64,000 nucleotides of DNA. Origin: Saccharofermentans sp. Its GTDB lineage: Bacteria > Bacillota > Clostridia > Saccharofermentanales > Saccharofermentanaceae. A program made the translations under genes and the position numbers. Each line of letters starts with the position of its first letter. The stretch's first letter is position 1. The notes under the pieces are model-generated. The model ran no database searches. It saw only the letters and a program-made list of their open reading frames with translations, and was not told the DNA's origin. The stretch lies in the NCBI GenBank assembly GCA_016292215.1, contig JAEFBB010000002.1, positions 53,327 through 117,326 on the forward strand, given 5' to 3'. This document shows, piece after piece, positions 29,432-39,638 of this stretch.

Positions 29432-30885
29432 TACTTTTCAGGGCACAACTCGTCGCCTAAAGTCCTTATGTCTTCGGGACCCAGGATGAGGATGATGTCT
29501 CCGGGCTTAATGAGCTCGTCGATCCTCTTTTTGAGTTCCTCTCTGTCTTCGTAGAACTCAGAATCTCCGCCGCGCTTATTTATCTCATCGGAAATAAGCT
29601 TGCTGGACATACCGAGAGTATCACTTTCCCTGTCGGAAAAGATCTCTGAGAACAATATCTTCCTGCAGGGCAGAAGGCTTGTGACATAGTCTTCGAACAA
29701 AAGCTTGGTGCGGTTGAAGGTCAAAGGCTGGAACACTACGAGGATATCGTTGTGCGGCATGTTTGAAGCTGCCTCGATGGTAGCTCTTGCAGCCGTCGGA
29801 TGATGCGCGTAATCTACTACGACATCGCAGCCCTTGTACTTGCCCTTGACAGTATATCTTCCGTCAGCGCCCGCAAAGCTGTTAAGAGCGCTCTGAATAG
29901 CGTCAGGAGCTGCTCCGTTGAGGTATGCGGCAGCTGCCGCGTTGAGCGCATTTGCTATATTGTGGCGTCCGGGGATCCTGAGCTGAACGCTTATGGAAGT
30001 CTCACCCCTGATAACGATGTCGAACTTGGGAAGTCCGTTCTCGAAAGTAATGTTCTCTGCAATAAAATCAGCCTGCTTTCCTGTAGCTTCGCAGGGCTCG
30101 TTATCTGTTGCGCAAGTGACGATCTGCGGGAATCTTCTTCCCTGTTCTTTGAAGTATTCTTCAGCTTCTTTTATTGACTCTGCGACATTTTTGTCGTGAC
30201 CGGATACGACTACATATCCGTTGTCATCTACGAGCCTTATGAAGCGCGCGAAAACATCGATAACATCATGTAATGCCGGATAGCAGTCAACGTGATCGTG
30301 GTCGATATTTGTAATAACTGCCGTCGTTGATGAGAAGTTCAAAAACGATCTGTTAAACTCGCATGCTTCGGATACCAGAAGGTCGTGTGAACCTGTTCTG
30401 ATAGTGCCGTTGAAGATATCGAGATCGGCACCGAGATGAACGGTGGGATCAAGCCCCGCGTCTATCATCATGAGAGAGATCATAGAGGTGGTCGTAGTCT
30501 TTCCGTGAGTACCGGAAACGTTGATAACGTTCTTATATGTTCTTGTGAAAGCTCCGAGGAACTCGGCTCTGTCAAAGATCTGAAGATCAAGTTCTGTTGC
30601 CCTTTTTACCTCTTCATTGTGAGGAAGGATGGCAGCGGTCTTAACGAGATAGTCGGGCTTAAAATCATCGATGTTTGCAGCGATCTGGCTGTTATAGATC
30701 TTTATGCCCTGCTCTTCTAAGATCTCTGTTCTCTCCGAAGGATGGTTGTCCGAACCTCCGACAACGAATCCCGCATGCTTTGCAAGTCTTGCAAGACCGT
30801 TCATTGAGATCCCGCCGATACCGATAAAGTAGATGCGGGCGCCCTTTTGGATATCATTCAACGTAAAACTCTTAGGTTCCAACAT
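29431..30885 (-). CDS. murC: UDP-N-acetylmuramate--L-alanine ligase
   Basis: 'YFIGIGGISMNGLARLAKHAGFVVGGSD', 'NVSGTHGKTTTTSMIS', 'VDYAHHPTAARATIEAA'. Confidence 0.96.
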   Translation of the reverse strand: MLEPKSFTLNDIQKGARIYFIGIGGISMNGLARLAKHAGFVVGGSDNHPSERTEILEEQGIKIYNSQIAANIDDFKPDYLVKTAAILPHNEEVKRATELDLQIFDRAEFLGAFTRTYKNVINVSGTHGKTTTTSMISLMMIDAGLDPTVHLGADLDIFNGTIRTGSHDLLVSEACEFNRSFLNFSSTTAVITNIDHDHVDCYPALHDVIDVFARFIRLVDDNGYVVVSGHDKNVAESIKEAEEYFKEQGRRFPQIVTCATDNEPCEATGKQADFIAENITFENGLPKFDIVIRGETSISVQLRIPGRHNIANALNAAAAAYLNGAAPDAIQSALNSFAGADGRYTVKGKYKGCDVVVDYAHHPTAARATIEAASNMPHNDILVVFQPLTFNRTKLLFEDYVTSLLPCRKILFSEIFSDRESDTLGMSSKLISDEINKRGGDSEFYEDREELKKRIDELIKPGDIILILGPEDIRTLGDELCPEK

Positions 30886-30934
30886 GAGAATTCACTTCCT
30901 GTTTTTCGCGATTTTTCCTTGTAATTCTAACATT

Positions 30935-31420
30935 TTAAGCACGCACAGCAAAATCGCCGACTACGGCATTTGTAAAAGAAATCAGGTCTGAAGGCTTGAG
31001 TCTTAACTGCACTCCCCTCTGCCCTGCGCTGACACATATGCTGTCAACCAACTCTGCCATCTCATCGATGAAAGTCCTGTACTGCTTCTTCATTCCGATT
31101 GGAGAACATCCTCCCCTGATGTAGCCTGTTACGTTCAGAAGGTCTTTGACATGGATCATGTCGACTCTCTTAACGCCTGCGAGCTTTGCAGCCTTCTTAA
31201 GGTCGATCTCGTCATCGACGCAGATGCAGAACACGAGATACTCACCCTTATCTGATACGGCGGTCAGGGTCTTAAAAACTTCCTCGTAGGGCACGCCAAG
31301 GTATTCCGCGACGTGATGGCCGTCCAGGTCATTCTCGTCGTACTCATATTCCTGATATGTATAATCGATCCCCGCTTTGTCGAGGATCCTCATAGCATTT
31401 GTCTTTTTGAACTGAGCCAT
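30935..31420 (-). CDS. ybaK: Cys-tRNA(Pro) deacylase YbaK/EbsC
   Basis: 'TNAMRILDKAGIDYTYQEYEYDE...VFKTLTAVSDKGEYLVFCICVDDEIDLKKAAKLAGVKRV...GYIRGGCSPIGMKK'. Confidence 0.93.
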   Translation of the reverse strand: MAQFKKTNAMRILDKAGIDYTYQEYEYDENDLDGHHVAEYLGVPYEEVFKTLTAVSDKGEYLVFCICVDDEIDLKKAAKLAGVKRVDMIHVKDLLNVTGYIRGGCSPIGMKKQYRTFIDEMAELVDSICVSAGQRGVQLRLKPSDLISFTNAVVGDFAVRA

Positions 31421-31481
31421 TATCTTCTCCTTAAAGTCTTTACTGACAGTACAGTATTGTAGAACAACAGGGAGAATATAT

Positions 31482-31515
31482 CAAAAGGCTGTCCCTTAAA
31501 AAGAGACAGCCCTTT
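31482..31515 (-). terminator. Terminator of sigma/anti-sigma/DUF4097 operon
   Basis: GGCTGTCTC...GGGACAGCC hairpin with flanking T tract. Confidence 0.75.
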
Positions 31516-31541
31516 AAGATCTTTATTTCGAAAACCCGGGG

Positions 31542-32546
31542 TCAGATCACTTTGATATCGACATCACCGGAGGATACACGGATATCCATTGTGGAAGAAC
31601 CGTTTCCGCAGGTGTAAGTCTTTCCATCCTTTGAGAAAGGAAGCTGGGAATTAAATGATCCGCTGGAGATCTTAATGTTTGCAGTCATATCAGCTGTCTC
31701 GGGAACAAATAACTTGACATCGCCGGAGCTTGAGTCGATCTTTGACGTCTGCGGAATATTGCCGAGAGTGATATCAAGGTCGCCGCTGGAAGCTTTTGCA
31801 CTAAAGTCAGCTATATCATCAGCATTAACTGTAATATCGCCTGAGCTTACATCTACAGTGAGGCCCGATGCCTTCTCTACACTTGCGATTACTCCGCCGG
31901 AAGAAGACTTGATGCTGATCTGGTCATTGCTGCCGGTCTGGGTGTAATTCACTTTGCCCGAAGAAGACTTGATGCTGACAGAGCCGCCCATACCTTCCTG
32001 ATCAAGGACGATATCACCGGATGATACTTTGAGCTCAATATCGGATGCCTTGCATCTGATGCCGACGTCTCCTGAAGAAGAGTTCGCATTAAGCTTGCCT
32101 GTTGTTACACCGCTGCACTTAAGATCGCCGGAAGAGATCTTAACGTTAAGATTATCCAGCTCCTGCGCACCGGGAATATTGAGCTCGAGCTTTTTGTTGA
32201 TATTGTTAAAATTGATGCTCTTTGCAGATTCGCAGTATCTTACATAGAGAGTGCTGCCGTCGACCCAGGTGTGTACCTTGTGGGCGTCGTCGAGGTCCTT
32301 ATTTGAAGTCTCCTTAACAGTAACCTTATCAGTGTCGCTTCCGTTAAGCGTTACGTCACCTGATACATAATCGATGTCGATAGCAGTGATCTTATCGTCG
32401 ATCTCGCGGTCACCTGCAGTGTATTTTTCGCTGTTATCGTATGTGTATGTAAAGGTATTGAAAACGCCGAAGCTGCAGCCTGTAAGGCAAAGTGTTGAAG
32501 GTACGATGAGCGCCAGAGCGCCTGCGATAAGTTTATTTGTTCTCAT
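31542..32546 (-). CDS. DUF4097-like beta-repeat lipoprotein
   Basis: Lipobox 'LCLTGCSFG'; repeated 'SSGD(V/L/I)' motifs along the length. Confidence 0.85.
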   Translation of the reverse strand: MRTNKLIAGALALIVPSTLCLTGCSFGVFNTFTYTYDNSEKYTAGDREIDDKITAIDIDYVSGDVTLNGSDTDKVTVKETSNKDLDDAHKVHTWVDGSTLYVRYCESAKSINFNNINKKLELNIPGAQELDNLNVKISSGDLKCSGVTTGKLNANSSSGDVGIRCKASDIELKVSSGDIVLDQEGMGGSVSIKSSSGKVNYTQTGSNDQISIKSSSGGVIASVEKASGLTVDVSSGDITVNADDIADFSAKASSGDLDITLGNIPQTSKIDSSSGDVKLFVPETADMTANIKISSGSFNSQLPFSKDGKTYTCGNGSSTMDIRVSSGDVDIKVI

Positions 32547-33504
32547 TCTTTTTTCCTCTCTTGAAAATCATGATTAATGCTCCGATTCCTGCAAGAAGCA
32601 GGCCGACCGATCCGATCGAGAGCATGAGCGGCAGCCAGGGATCCGAATACATAACGACACCGTTTGTAGCTTCCTTAACTGTTGCCATAGCTGTCATGTG
32701 TGACAGAATGCCGGATAAAATGCCTACTGCCGTAATGCAGATGCCTGTCTTAAGGACTGCATTGACGCGGAGATATCTGATAGTTGCGAAGATAGCCCAT
32801 GCCATTGCCACGAGCGGCATAGCGATAGCGAATGCCATCGGGAAGAACATGCGCTCCTTAACGTGAAGACCGATGCAGAGCATCATGAGCGCGAATGTTG
32901 CAGTATATGCGCACATGATTGCAAGGCCTTTAGAGTTCTTTAAGTAGTTTTTGACAGGTCTTCTGAAGCAGATAAAAGGCGCGAAGAACATTGTCAGTCC
33001 GAAGAGTGTTGCTGAGGCTGCTACGAAGAACCATCTTCCCTGTGTGTAGATGTTTATAACACCGAACAATACCATAAGGCTTGCGGTAAATGCTCCCATC
33101 GTGGTCAGCATCTTATTCTCGGGGACCATGAGCGGCACAATGATCACTGACGCTGCGACAAGGATCGCCGCGAGTACGATAAAGAACCATGTAAGTCCTG
33201 CGCCTGTTGCCAGGTTAACGATAAGGCATACCAAGATCGGTATCGAGAAGATAAGTCCGATGATGCTGCCCGCAAAAGCGCTCTTACGCTTAAAGAACTT
33301 GGCCTGGGAATTGATTACCTCTTCTTTTTCCTTAACGATCTTTTCATCTATGGTAACGTCATTAAGACTGTTTAGGATCTTCTTGCAGTCAGGGCATTCG
33401 GCGAGATGTTCTTCGACTATCTTTCTGGATGCTTCGCTGCAGATGTCATCTTTATATAACGGAAGAAGATCTGAGATCAAATCGCAATTATATTTCATTT
33501 TCAT
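32533..33504 (-). CDS. Zinc-finger (zf-HC2) anti-sigma factor membrane protein
   Basis: 'CDLISDLLPLYKDDICSEASRKIVEEHLAECPDCKKIL' followed by TM segments; adjacent to ECF sigma. Confidence 0.88.
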   Translation of the reverse strand: MKMKYNCDLISDLLPLYKDDICSEASRKIVEEHLAECPDCKKILNSLNDVTIDEKIVKEKEEVINSQAKFFKRKSAFAGSIIGLIFSIPILVCLIVNLATGAGLTWFFIVLAAILVAASVIIVPLMVPENKMLTTMGAFTASLMVLFGVINIYTQGRWFFVAASATLFGLTMFFAPFICFRRPVKNYLKNSKGLAIMCAYTATFALMMLCIGLHVKERMFFPMAFAIAMPLVAMAWAIFATIRYLRVNAVLKTGICITAVGILSGILSHMTAMATVKEATNGVVMYSDPWLPLMLSIGSVGLLLAGIGALIMIFKRGKKNENK

Positions 33505-33982
33505 CCATCCTTTCCTTGATCTTTAGTCTGGCTCTGTGATACGTGACCCGGGCCCAGGTCTCGGTCTTTCCGAAGATAGAACCGATCTCCGCGAATGACA
33601 GTTCGCCGAATACCCTCAGCTGGAAAACTTCCTTGTACGGCTCCTCCAGCTGATGGAGTATTAAATGGATCTTCAGTGATGTGTCCCTTTCGGTGAGCTT
33701 CTCCTCTATCCCTTTATTTGTATCCGGAAGCTCTTCTGTAAGTTCCTCATCCTGTCTTGCGTAACGCCGCTTCTCATCTATAAAGATGTTCTTTGCGATA
33801 GCACAAAGCCACGTGAAGCTCTCGCTCTCTCCCTTGAAGGCCTTATCAGTTGATATCGCCCTGAAAAAGGTCTCCTGGGTTATCTCCTCGGCGTCATTCC
33901 GATCCTTGGCAAGCGTCATAACGTAAGAGAATACCTTCATATAAAAGGCTTCATATAGCTTTTCTGCGGTATTCTTATCCAC
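33488..33982 (-). CDS. ECF-type RNA polymerase sigma factor
   Basis: 'AEEITQETFFRAIS...WLCAIAKNIFIDEKRR...LSFAEIGSIFGKTETWARVTYHRARLKIKE'. Confidence 0.95.
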   Translation of the reverse strand: MDKNTAEKLYEAFYMKVFSYVMTLAKDRNDAEEITQETFFRAISTDKAFKGESESFTWLCAIAKNIFIDEKRRYARQDEELTEELPDTNKGIEEKLTERDTSLKIHLILHQLEEPYKEVFQLRVFGELSFAEIGSIFGKTETWARVTYHRARLKIKERMDENEI

Positions 33983-34168
33983 GTATCAACTAACCTTTCT
34001 TTTGTGATCTCACCTGTTAGACGGAGAAATCTGAGATTCGTTACAAAAAATATAGCATTTTTTGAAAAAATTTTTTCAGGGCTGTTTTCATTGAAAAAAC
34101 AGGGCTCTTCTGTCATTTTCTGATTCACTTTGTTATATTAAGACCATTATTTCTTAAGGGAGTAACCG

Positions 34169-35014
34169 ATGCTTAATAAAGAATATCCTTTACATGATAT
34201 GAATCTCGTTTTCGAGATGATCGAGAAGTCCATAGCAAAGGGCGGTACAGAGGAAAAGGCTTCAGATGAGATGAACCTTCTCATGCATCTTTACGCAGGA
34301 CTTCCCGCAGAAGCCGTTGAGCACGGCATGATGTTCATCCACGGAAGAGGCGCCGAGGTGCCCGCCACATCAGACATCAATCCCCTTCATGTAAGGCTTA
34401 TGAACCTTCTTGAGTACTTAGAGAAGGTCGAGTATCTGGCTGACATCCCTTCCACACTGACCAACGACGAGATCAAAAAGAGATCCGACTATGTAAATTC
34501 CCTTGCTGATCACGAGAAGGTATTCGGCACTCCGCTTTTGGGCTATCAGTTCAGTTCAGGCAGCGAAGCTCCTGCAAAAGCACCTGAAGAAGGCGAAGAA
34601 GAAGGCAGCGACAGACTTCTTCTCATGAACAGCCAGGCTGCGGTCTTCGCTTGCGAAGATATCTACAAGACAGCTCTTTTCTACGAGAACAAGCTCGGCT
34701 TCAAGGCCGCTCACTTAGACGACGAGGCTATGCCTCACATAAAGCTCTACAGGGATAACATCGCCATTGTACTTGTGCAGAGCGAAGGCGCCATAACTAA
34801 GCCCGCAAGAGAATTCGGCATCAAATACGACATGTACATATACTGCTCCGAGCCCTTCCTTCTTCATAACGAAGTCGCAGGCAACGGCATTAAGATCGTC
34901 GAAGACCTGCCTGAAGCAAAGGCCGCGCAGAGCCAGGGCACTAACCGCCAGTTCGTCTTCGAGGACGTCGACGGCCGCCACATCTGCGTCTCGCAGTATA
35001 TCGAGACTAATTGA
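34169..35014 (+). CDS. VOC/glyoxalase-like domain protein with unknown N-terminal domain
   Basis: 'SQAAVFACEDIYKTALFYENKLGFKAAHLDDEAMPHIKLYRDNIAIVL...FVFEDVDGRHICVSQY'. Confidence 0.75.
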   Translation: MLNKEYPLHDMNLVFEMIEKSIAKGGTEEKASDEMNLLMHLYAGLPAEAVEHGMMFIHGRGAEVPATSDINPLHVRLMNLLEYLEKVEYLADIPSTLTNDEIKKRSDYVNSLADHEKVFGTPLLGYQFSSGSEAPAKAPEEGEEEGSDRLLLMNSQAAVFACEDIYKTALFYENKLGFKAAHLDDEAMPHIKLYRDNIAIVLVQSEGAITKPAREFGIKYDMYIYCSEPFLLHNEVAGNGIKIVEDLPEAKAAQSQGTNRQFVFEDVDGRHICVSQYIETN

Positions 35015-35863
35015 TCACTTGATTCCTATGGTAACTCTGGGATTAGCTCCGTAATCCCTTATTGTCATGCAGTCATGAAGGCCGGCCTTCGCGAAAAACT
35101 CGCGAACAAGGTCTCCCTGCCCGAACCCATGCTCAACTATAAGCGCGCCACCGTCTTTAAGGAGCTTGATGGCGATATCTGCAAGGGGTGCATAGAAATC
35201 CATACCCTTATCGCCTGCCCTTAAAGCCAGATCAGGCTCGTGGTCTTTGACCTGCGGGTCTAACTCTTCCATCTCGCCATTAGTAATATAAGGCGGATTG
35301 GATAAGATAAGATCGAGTTTTCCAAGCTCAGGCACCGTGCCAAGCACGTCATGCTTAAGTATCTTAATATCTTCAGGCTTAAGTGCCTGTGATGTGACAT
35401 TCCCGGAAGCAACGGCGATCGCGGTATCGCTGATGTCTACAAGGCATCCAAAAGCCCTGCCTCCCCTTCTTGATATCTCGTTTGCAAGGGATATGCCGAT
35501 ACAGCCCGTGCCTGTGCAAAGGTCCGCAAATCTTATGTCTGACAGGTCTTTCCCGTATGAAGGGATCTTAAGAAGATCGCCTGTCGCCATCTCATTTATG
35601 CCGAGAAATTTCAGCGCGGATTCGACTACGATCTCAGTATCTGCTCTCGGGATGAGGACGCCCGGGCATACCTTATAGCATTCCTTATAGAAATGACGGT
35701 ATCCCAGAATATAAGCAAGAGGCTCGCCATTAGCGCGCCTCTTAACAGCTTTTTCTAATTCTTCGCCTTCGAATTCTTCCTTAAGGATCTTAAGGTCCAA
35801 CGAAGCTTCATCATCTCCCGAACGCTCGAGAAGACTTAAAAGTCCGTCATTACCAGATGTCAT
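35015..35863 (-). CDS. prmC: Release factor glutamine methyltransferase PrmC
   Basis: 'PLAYILGYRHFYKECYKVCPGVLIPRADTEIVVE', 'LSNPPYI', 'DLALRAGDKGMDFY'; start at MTSGNDG preferred. Confidence 0.95.
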   Translation of the reverse strand: MTSGNDGLLSLLERSGDDEASLDLKILKEEFEGEELEKAVKRRANGEPLAYILGYRHFYKECYKVCPGVLIPRADTEIVVESALKFLGINEMATGDLLKIPSYGKDLSDIRFADLCTGTGCIGISLANEISRRGGRAFGCLVDISDTAIAVASGNVTSQALKPEDIKILKHDVLGTVPELGKLDLILSNPPYITNGEMEELDPQVKDHEPDLALRAGDKGMDFYAPLADIAIKLLKDGGALIVEHGFGQGDLVREFFAKAGLHDCMTIRDYGANPRVTIGIK

Positions 35864-37019
35864 CTTCCTTGTTCTCCGGAATGACTGCCTGCATGGAAGC
35901 AATGGCAACCTCGACTATGGGAGCATCAGGCTCCTGGGTAGTGAACTTCTGGAGCCAGAGACCGGGCTTGGACAAGAATCTGCATAAAAAGTTCCTGTCG
36001 TGTCTTCCGACAAACTTCAGGACCTCGAAAGAGATACCGCAGATGATCGGGATGCAGCCTACTCTGATAAGGGCGTTGACCCACATGGGCTGGGCGCCCG
36101 TGAAGATACCGATAACCGTATAGATGATGATGGAGATCGCAAGCACATTGAACATGAAGGATGTTCCGCAGCGGGGATGGAAGCGTGTCTGCTTCAAAAC
36201 ATTCTCGACTGTAAGCGGGAGTCCTGCCTCATAGCAGGCGATCGTCTTATGCTCAGCTCCGTGATAACGCCATACTCTCTTGATGTCCTTGAGGCTGGAA
36301 GCAAATATCAGATAGAAGAGGAAGATGAGCAGTCTCAACAAGCCTTCTGCAACGTTAAGGGCAACCGTCATCCAGGTGAGCTCTTTGAGTTCTTCGGGGA
36401 TGAACTTAGCTCCGATATCAACGATAAGTCTGGGTGCGAGGATGAAAAGGCCTACGGAAAGAAGGATGCCGACAATGGCCGAGATGGTCATCATGACATT
36501 GAAGTGCCTCTCGGCAAACTCGTCAAGACGGGACTTCTTCTCGCCTTCCTTATGTTCTTCGGGCTTACCCTCTTCAGAGATATCAGCGGCCTTCATGAGC
36601 GCGCCGGTACCTGTAACGAGCATCTTATAGAATCTGATGCAGCCGCGTATAAAAGGGACCTTCTCAAAATAAGTGGTCTTTTCGCTCTGCTTTATCTCTT
36701 CAACATGGATCGTGCCGTCGCCTTTTCTTACTGCCATCGCAGTTCTCGAAGGGCCGACCATCATGACGCCCTCAATGAGCGCCTGACCGCCTATGGAAGT
36801 CTTCTTTACGGGCTCGCAGCACTTCTTTTTCTTCTTTTTCGCTGCCTTCGCAGGAGCCTTGGGCTGCATTTCGGGTACAAGATCAATATCCTGAGCCATC
36901 TGCTCGGGCGTGATCTCCCTGACCTGTTCTTCGGTCAATATCTTCATGTCACTGTTATTCTCTGACATATATTTCCCCTTGTCTAAGCATAATTGTGCAT
37001 TCTGATGTGAGTATAACAA
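35850..37019 (-). CDS. DUF1385 domain-containing membrane protein
   Basis: 'GGQALIEGVMMVGPSRTAMAVRKGDG', 'WRYHGAEHKTIACYEAGLPLTVENV', 'THPRCGTSF'-like 'RFHPRCGTSFMF'. Confidence 0.92.
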   Translation of the reverse strand: MLYSHQNAQLCLDKGKYMSENNSDMKILTEEQVREITPEQMAQDIDLVPEMQPKAPAKAAKKKKKKCCEPVKKTSIGGQALIEGVMMVGPSRTAMAVRKGDGTIHVEEIKQSEKTTYFEKVPFIRGCIRFYKMLVTGTGALMKAADISEEGKPEEHKEGEKKSRLDEFAERHFNVMMTISAIVGILLSVGLFILAPRLIVDIGAKFIPEELKELTWMTVALNVAEGLLRLLIFLFYLIFASSLKDIKRVWRYHGAEHKTIACYEAGLPLTVENVLKQTRFHPRCGTSFMFNVLAISIIIYTVIGIFTGAQPMWVNALIRVGCIPIICGISFEVLKFVGRHDRNFLCRFLSKPGLWLQKFTTQEPDAPIVEVAIASMQAVIPENKEDDIW

Positions 37020-37086
37020 ATAAAAAGAGCATTGGTGTTACAAACAAAAGGCAAAATAAGGGAATGTAACCCTTTTTGGCCAAAAC

Positions 37087-37118
37087 AAAAGAGGTTGCCG
37101 TATTTGGCAACCTCTTGT
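37087..37118 (-). terminator. Terminator of rpmE
   Basis: AAGAGGTTGCC-AAATAC-GGCAACCTCTT followed by TTGTTTTG on minus strand. Confidence 0.8.
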
Positions 37119-37138
37119 TAGCTTTAGTTGAACGAGAA

Positions 37139-37339
37139 TTAAGCCTTTTCCATTCTCTTCTTGAACTTATCAACACGTCCGCCTGTATCAACGAGCTTCT
37201 GCTTGCCTGTATAGAACGGATGGCAGTTAGAGCAGATATCAACTCTGAGATCACTCTTTGTGGAAAGAGTCTCGAATGTGTTGCCGCATGCGCACTTAAC
37301 TGTTACGACCTGCGTCTTAGGATGAATTCCTTCTTTCAT
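37139..37339 (-). CDS. rpmE: 50S ribosomal protein L31 (Cys/zinc-type)
   Basis: '[24 protein letters not shown]...[30 protein letters not shown]'. Confidence 0.97.
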   Translation of the reverse strand: MKEGIHPKTQVVTVKCACGNTFETLSTKSDLRVDICSNCHPFYTGKQKLVDTGGRVDKFKKRMEKA

Positions 37340-37447
37340 GTCCTTTCACCTCTCAATCAAAGATATGACGCGTAATCCTAAACTCACGTATGTCATACCG
37401 GATTCTTCGTGTTAGCCTTGCTATATTACTTGAATCGTATGCGGTTG

Positions 37448-39457
37448 TCAATCGGTAGCAAAAGATTTCTTTACGGAAAGCACGAAGGACTTGTTGCTCG
37501 TCGTCTTCTCCATAAAGCTGATGACTGCGTTGGTAGCAGTGATCGTATCTGCCTCTGCGATCCTTCTTCTGATGAGCCATACCGCATCGAGCTCTTCGGG
37601 CGTAAGCAGGAGGTCTTCTCTTCTCGTACCGGACTTGTCGACTGCGATAGCCGGGAAAACTCTTCTGTCTGCGAGCTTTCTGTCGAGAGTAACTTCCATG
37701 TTGCCTGTTCCCTTGAATTCCTCGAAAATAACTTCGTCCATCCTTGAACCGGTCTCGATCAAAGCCGTTGCGAGGATCGTGAGGGATCCGCCGTGCTCGA
37801 TATTACGTGCGGCACCGAAGAATCTCTTAGGTCCGTAAAGTGATCCCGGATCAAGACCGCCTGACAGGGTTCTTCCTGTAGGGTTGATCGTAAGGTTGTA
37901 AGCTCTTGCAAGTCTTGTCATGGAGTCCAAAAGGATTACTACGTCCTTGCCGAGCTCAACAAGTCTCATAGCTCTCTCGAGCACGAGCTCAGTTACTCTT
38001 ACGTGATTCTCAGGTCGCTTGTCGAATGTGGAGTAAACGACCTCGCCGGAAATATTTCTCTGCATGTCCGTAACTTCCTCAGGACGCTCGTCGATGAGGA
38101 GAACGATAAGTACGCAGTCAGGATTGTTAGCTGTGATAGAGTTTGCGACCTTCTGGAGGAGGATCGTCTTACCTGCCTTCGGAGGAGAAACGATCATACC
38201 TCTCTGGCCCTTACCGATAGGCGAGAAAAGGTCGATGATCCTTGTGGAAATGTCTTCCTTCTCAGTCTCCAGATCAAGTCTCTCATCAGGATAGATAGCT
38301 GTGAGGCTCTCAAACTTGGGACGTCTTCTGATGTTCTCGTAATCATTCTCGATTACAGGGATGCCGTTTACTTCAGTAATGCGCTTCAAGGGAGCATATC
38401 TGTCCTTGCCGCGCTTCGGGATCGCGAAGCCCTTGATGTAGTCGCCTCTGCGAAGTCCCATTCTCTTTATCATCTGGCCCGGGACATAAGCGTCATCCTC
38501 ACCGGGCAGATAGTTATTTCTGTGAACGAATCCGCAGAAATCGTTCTTGTTGCCTTCGTTGTTGTTGATAGCGAGAACGCCCTCGATCTCGATCTCAACG
38601 GGAAGAACTACTTCAGGGATTTCTTCCTCTGTCTCAGCAGGAACTTCTTCGACAGTCTCTACTGTCTTTGTATCCTGGCCGGGACCGAAAGTGATCTTTC
38701 TTCTCCTTGATCTGCCGTGCTTGCCCTGAGCCTGAGCCTGCTGTTCAGGCTTCTTCTCATCTGCCTTGGCTTCAACAGCAGCTTCAGCTGCAGGTGTTGT
38801 TTCTGCAGGCGCAGCCTCTGCCTCAGCGGCAGCTGCCAGAGCCTCAACGGGAGTAGGCTCTTCAGCCTTAACTTCTTCAGCAGGAGTTTCTTCCTTTTTC
38901 TTTGAAGTTCTGGTCTTCTTAGTCTTAGCTGCAGTCTTCTTCTCAGCCTTTTTGGGCTCTTCTGCAGGTGCTTCTGCTGCAGGAGCATCAGCGGGCGCAG
39001 CTTCAGCGGGAGTTTCTTCAGCCTTGGCAGCTTTCTTGGAAGTACGCTTAGCGGGCTTCTTCTCAGCCTTCTTCTCTTCCTTAGGCTCTGCTGCAGCTTC
39101 TTCAGTTACTTTCTTAGCCACTTTTTTCTCCTTTTTCTCTGCCTTGATCATTGCATCAGCCAGTTCATTTGTCTCGAACCTTGCGGTCCTGCCGACATCA
39201 ACGATCAGCTCGTCCAGTGACTTCTGGTTTTCCGTGCTCTTCATGGGTTCCGGAATAGCTGCCGGCTTAACGGGTACAGGATCTTCGGAAAGATCTACGG
39301 GAGTGATGTCTCCGATGTCTTTCGCGCCTGTGATAGCCATGAGGAGTTCGTCTCTTGTCTTTGATTCCGCTTCTTCCGGTGTGAAGTCACCAAAAGCGAC
39401 AGCTATCTGTCTTAAGTCAGAATCCGTCTTAGAATTCAGGTTGTCAAAATCGTCCAT
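37448..39457 (-). CDS. rho: Transcription termination factor Rho with large Ala/Glu/Lys-rich insertion
   Basis: '[23 protein letters not shown]', '[19 protein letters not shown]', '[59 protein letters not shown]'. Confidence 0.97.
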   Translation of the reverse strand: MDDFDNLNSKTDSDLRQIAVAFGDFTPEEAESKTRDELLMAITGAKDIGDITPVDLSEDPVPVKPAAIPEPMKSTENQKSLDELIVDVGRTARFETNELADAMIKAEKKEKKVAKKVTEEAAAEPKEEKKAEKKPAKRTSKKAAKAEETPAEAAPADAPAAEAPAEEPKKAEKKTAAKTKKTRTSKKKEETPAEEVKAEEPTPVEALAAAAEAEAAPAETTPAAEAAVEAKADEKKPEQQAQAQGKHGRSRRRKITFGPGQDTKTVETVEEVPAETEEEIPEVVLPVEIEIEGVLAINNNEGNKNDFCGFVHRNNYLPGEDDAYVPGQMIKRMGLRRGDYIKGFAIPKRGKDRYAPLKRITEVNGIPVIENDYENIRRRPKFESLTAIYPDERLDLETEKEDISTRIIDLFSPIGKGQRGMIVSPPKAGKTILLQKVANSITANNPDCVLIVLLIDERPEEVTDMQRNISGEVVYSTFDKRPENHVRVTELVLERAMRLVELGKDVVILLDSMTRLARAYNLTINPTGRTLSGGLDPGSLYGPKRFFGAARNIEHGGSLTILATALIETGSRMDEVIFEEFKGTGNMEVTLDRKLADRRVFPAIAVDKSGTRREDLLLTPEELDAVWLIRRRIAEADTITATNAVISFMEKTTSNKSFVLSVKKSFATD

Positions 39458-39567
39458 AAACGCCTTTCGAAAATTAAAATAGTCGCAAAATTCCTATTAT
39501 GCGCAATACTGCTTAAAAAGAGATATCAAACTTCAAACTAGAAAAGGAAAATATCGAAATAAAACGA

Positions 39568-39597
39568 ATGCGCGCCGGGGACTTCACCCGACGCGCA
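39568..39597 (-). terminator. Terminator of mreB-like gene
   Basis: TGCGCGTCGGG-TGAAGT-CCCCGGCGCGCA hairpin followed by T-rich tract on minus strand. Confidence 0.65.
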
Positions 39598-39638
39598 TAA
39601 TATAACATTTGTTATTGTTTCAGTCAATCGAATAAGCT

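Noticed and set aside
36000-36965. 321-aa plus-strand ORF
   Set aside because: Fully antisense to the DUF1385 gene, which has clear family motifs; the plus translation shows no recognisable domain and is a codon-bias artefact.
38003-38710. 235-aa plus-strand ORF
   Set aside because: Antisense to rho; no domain signature.
38766-39482. 238-aa Ala/Ser-rich plus-strand ORF
   Set aside because: Antisense of the low-complexity Rho insertion; composition mirrors the repeats on the coding strand.
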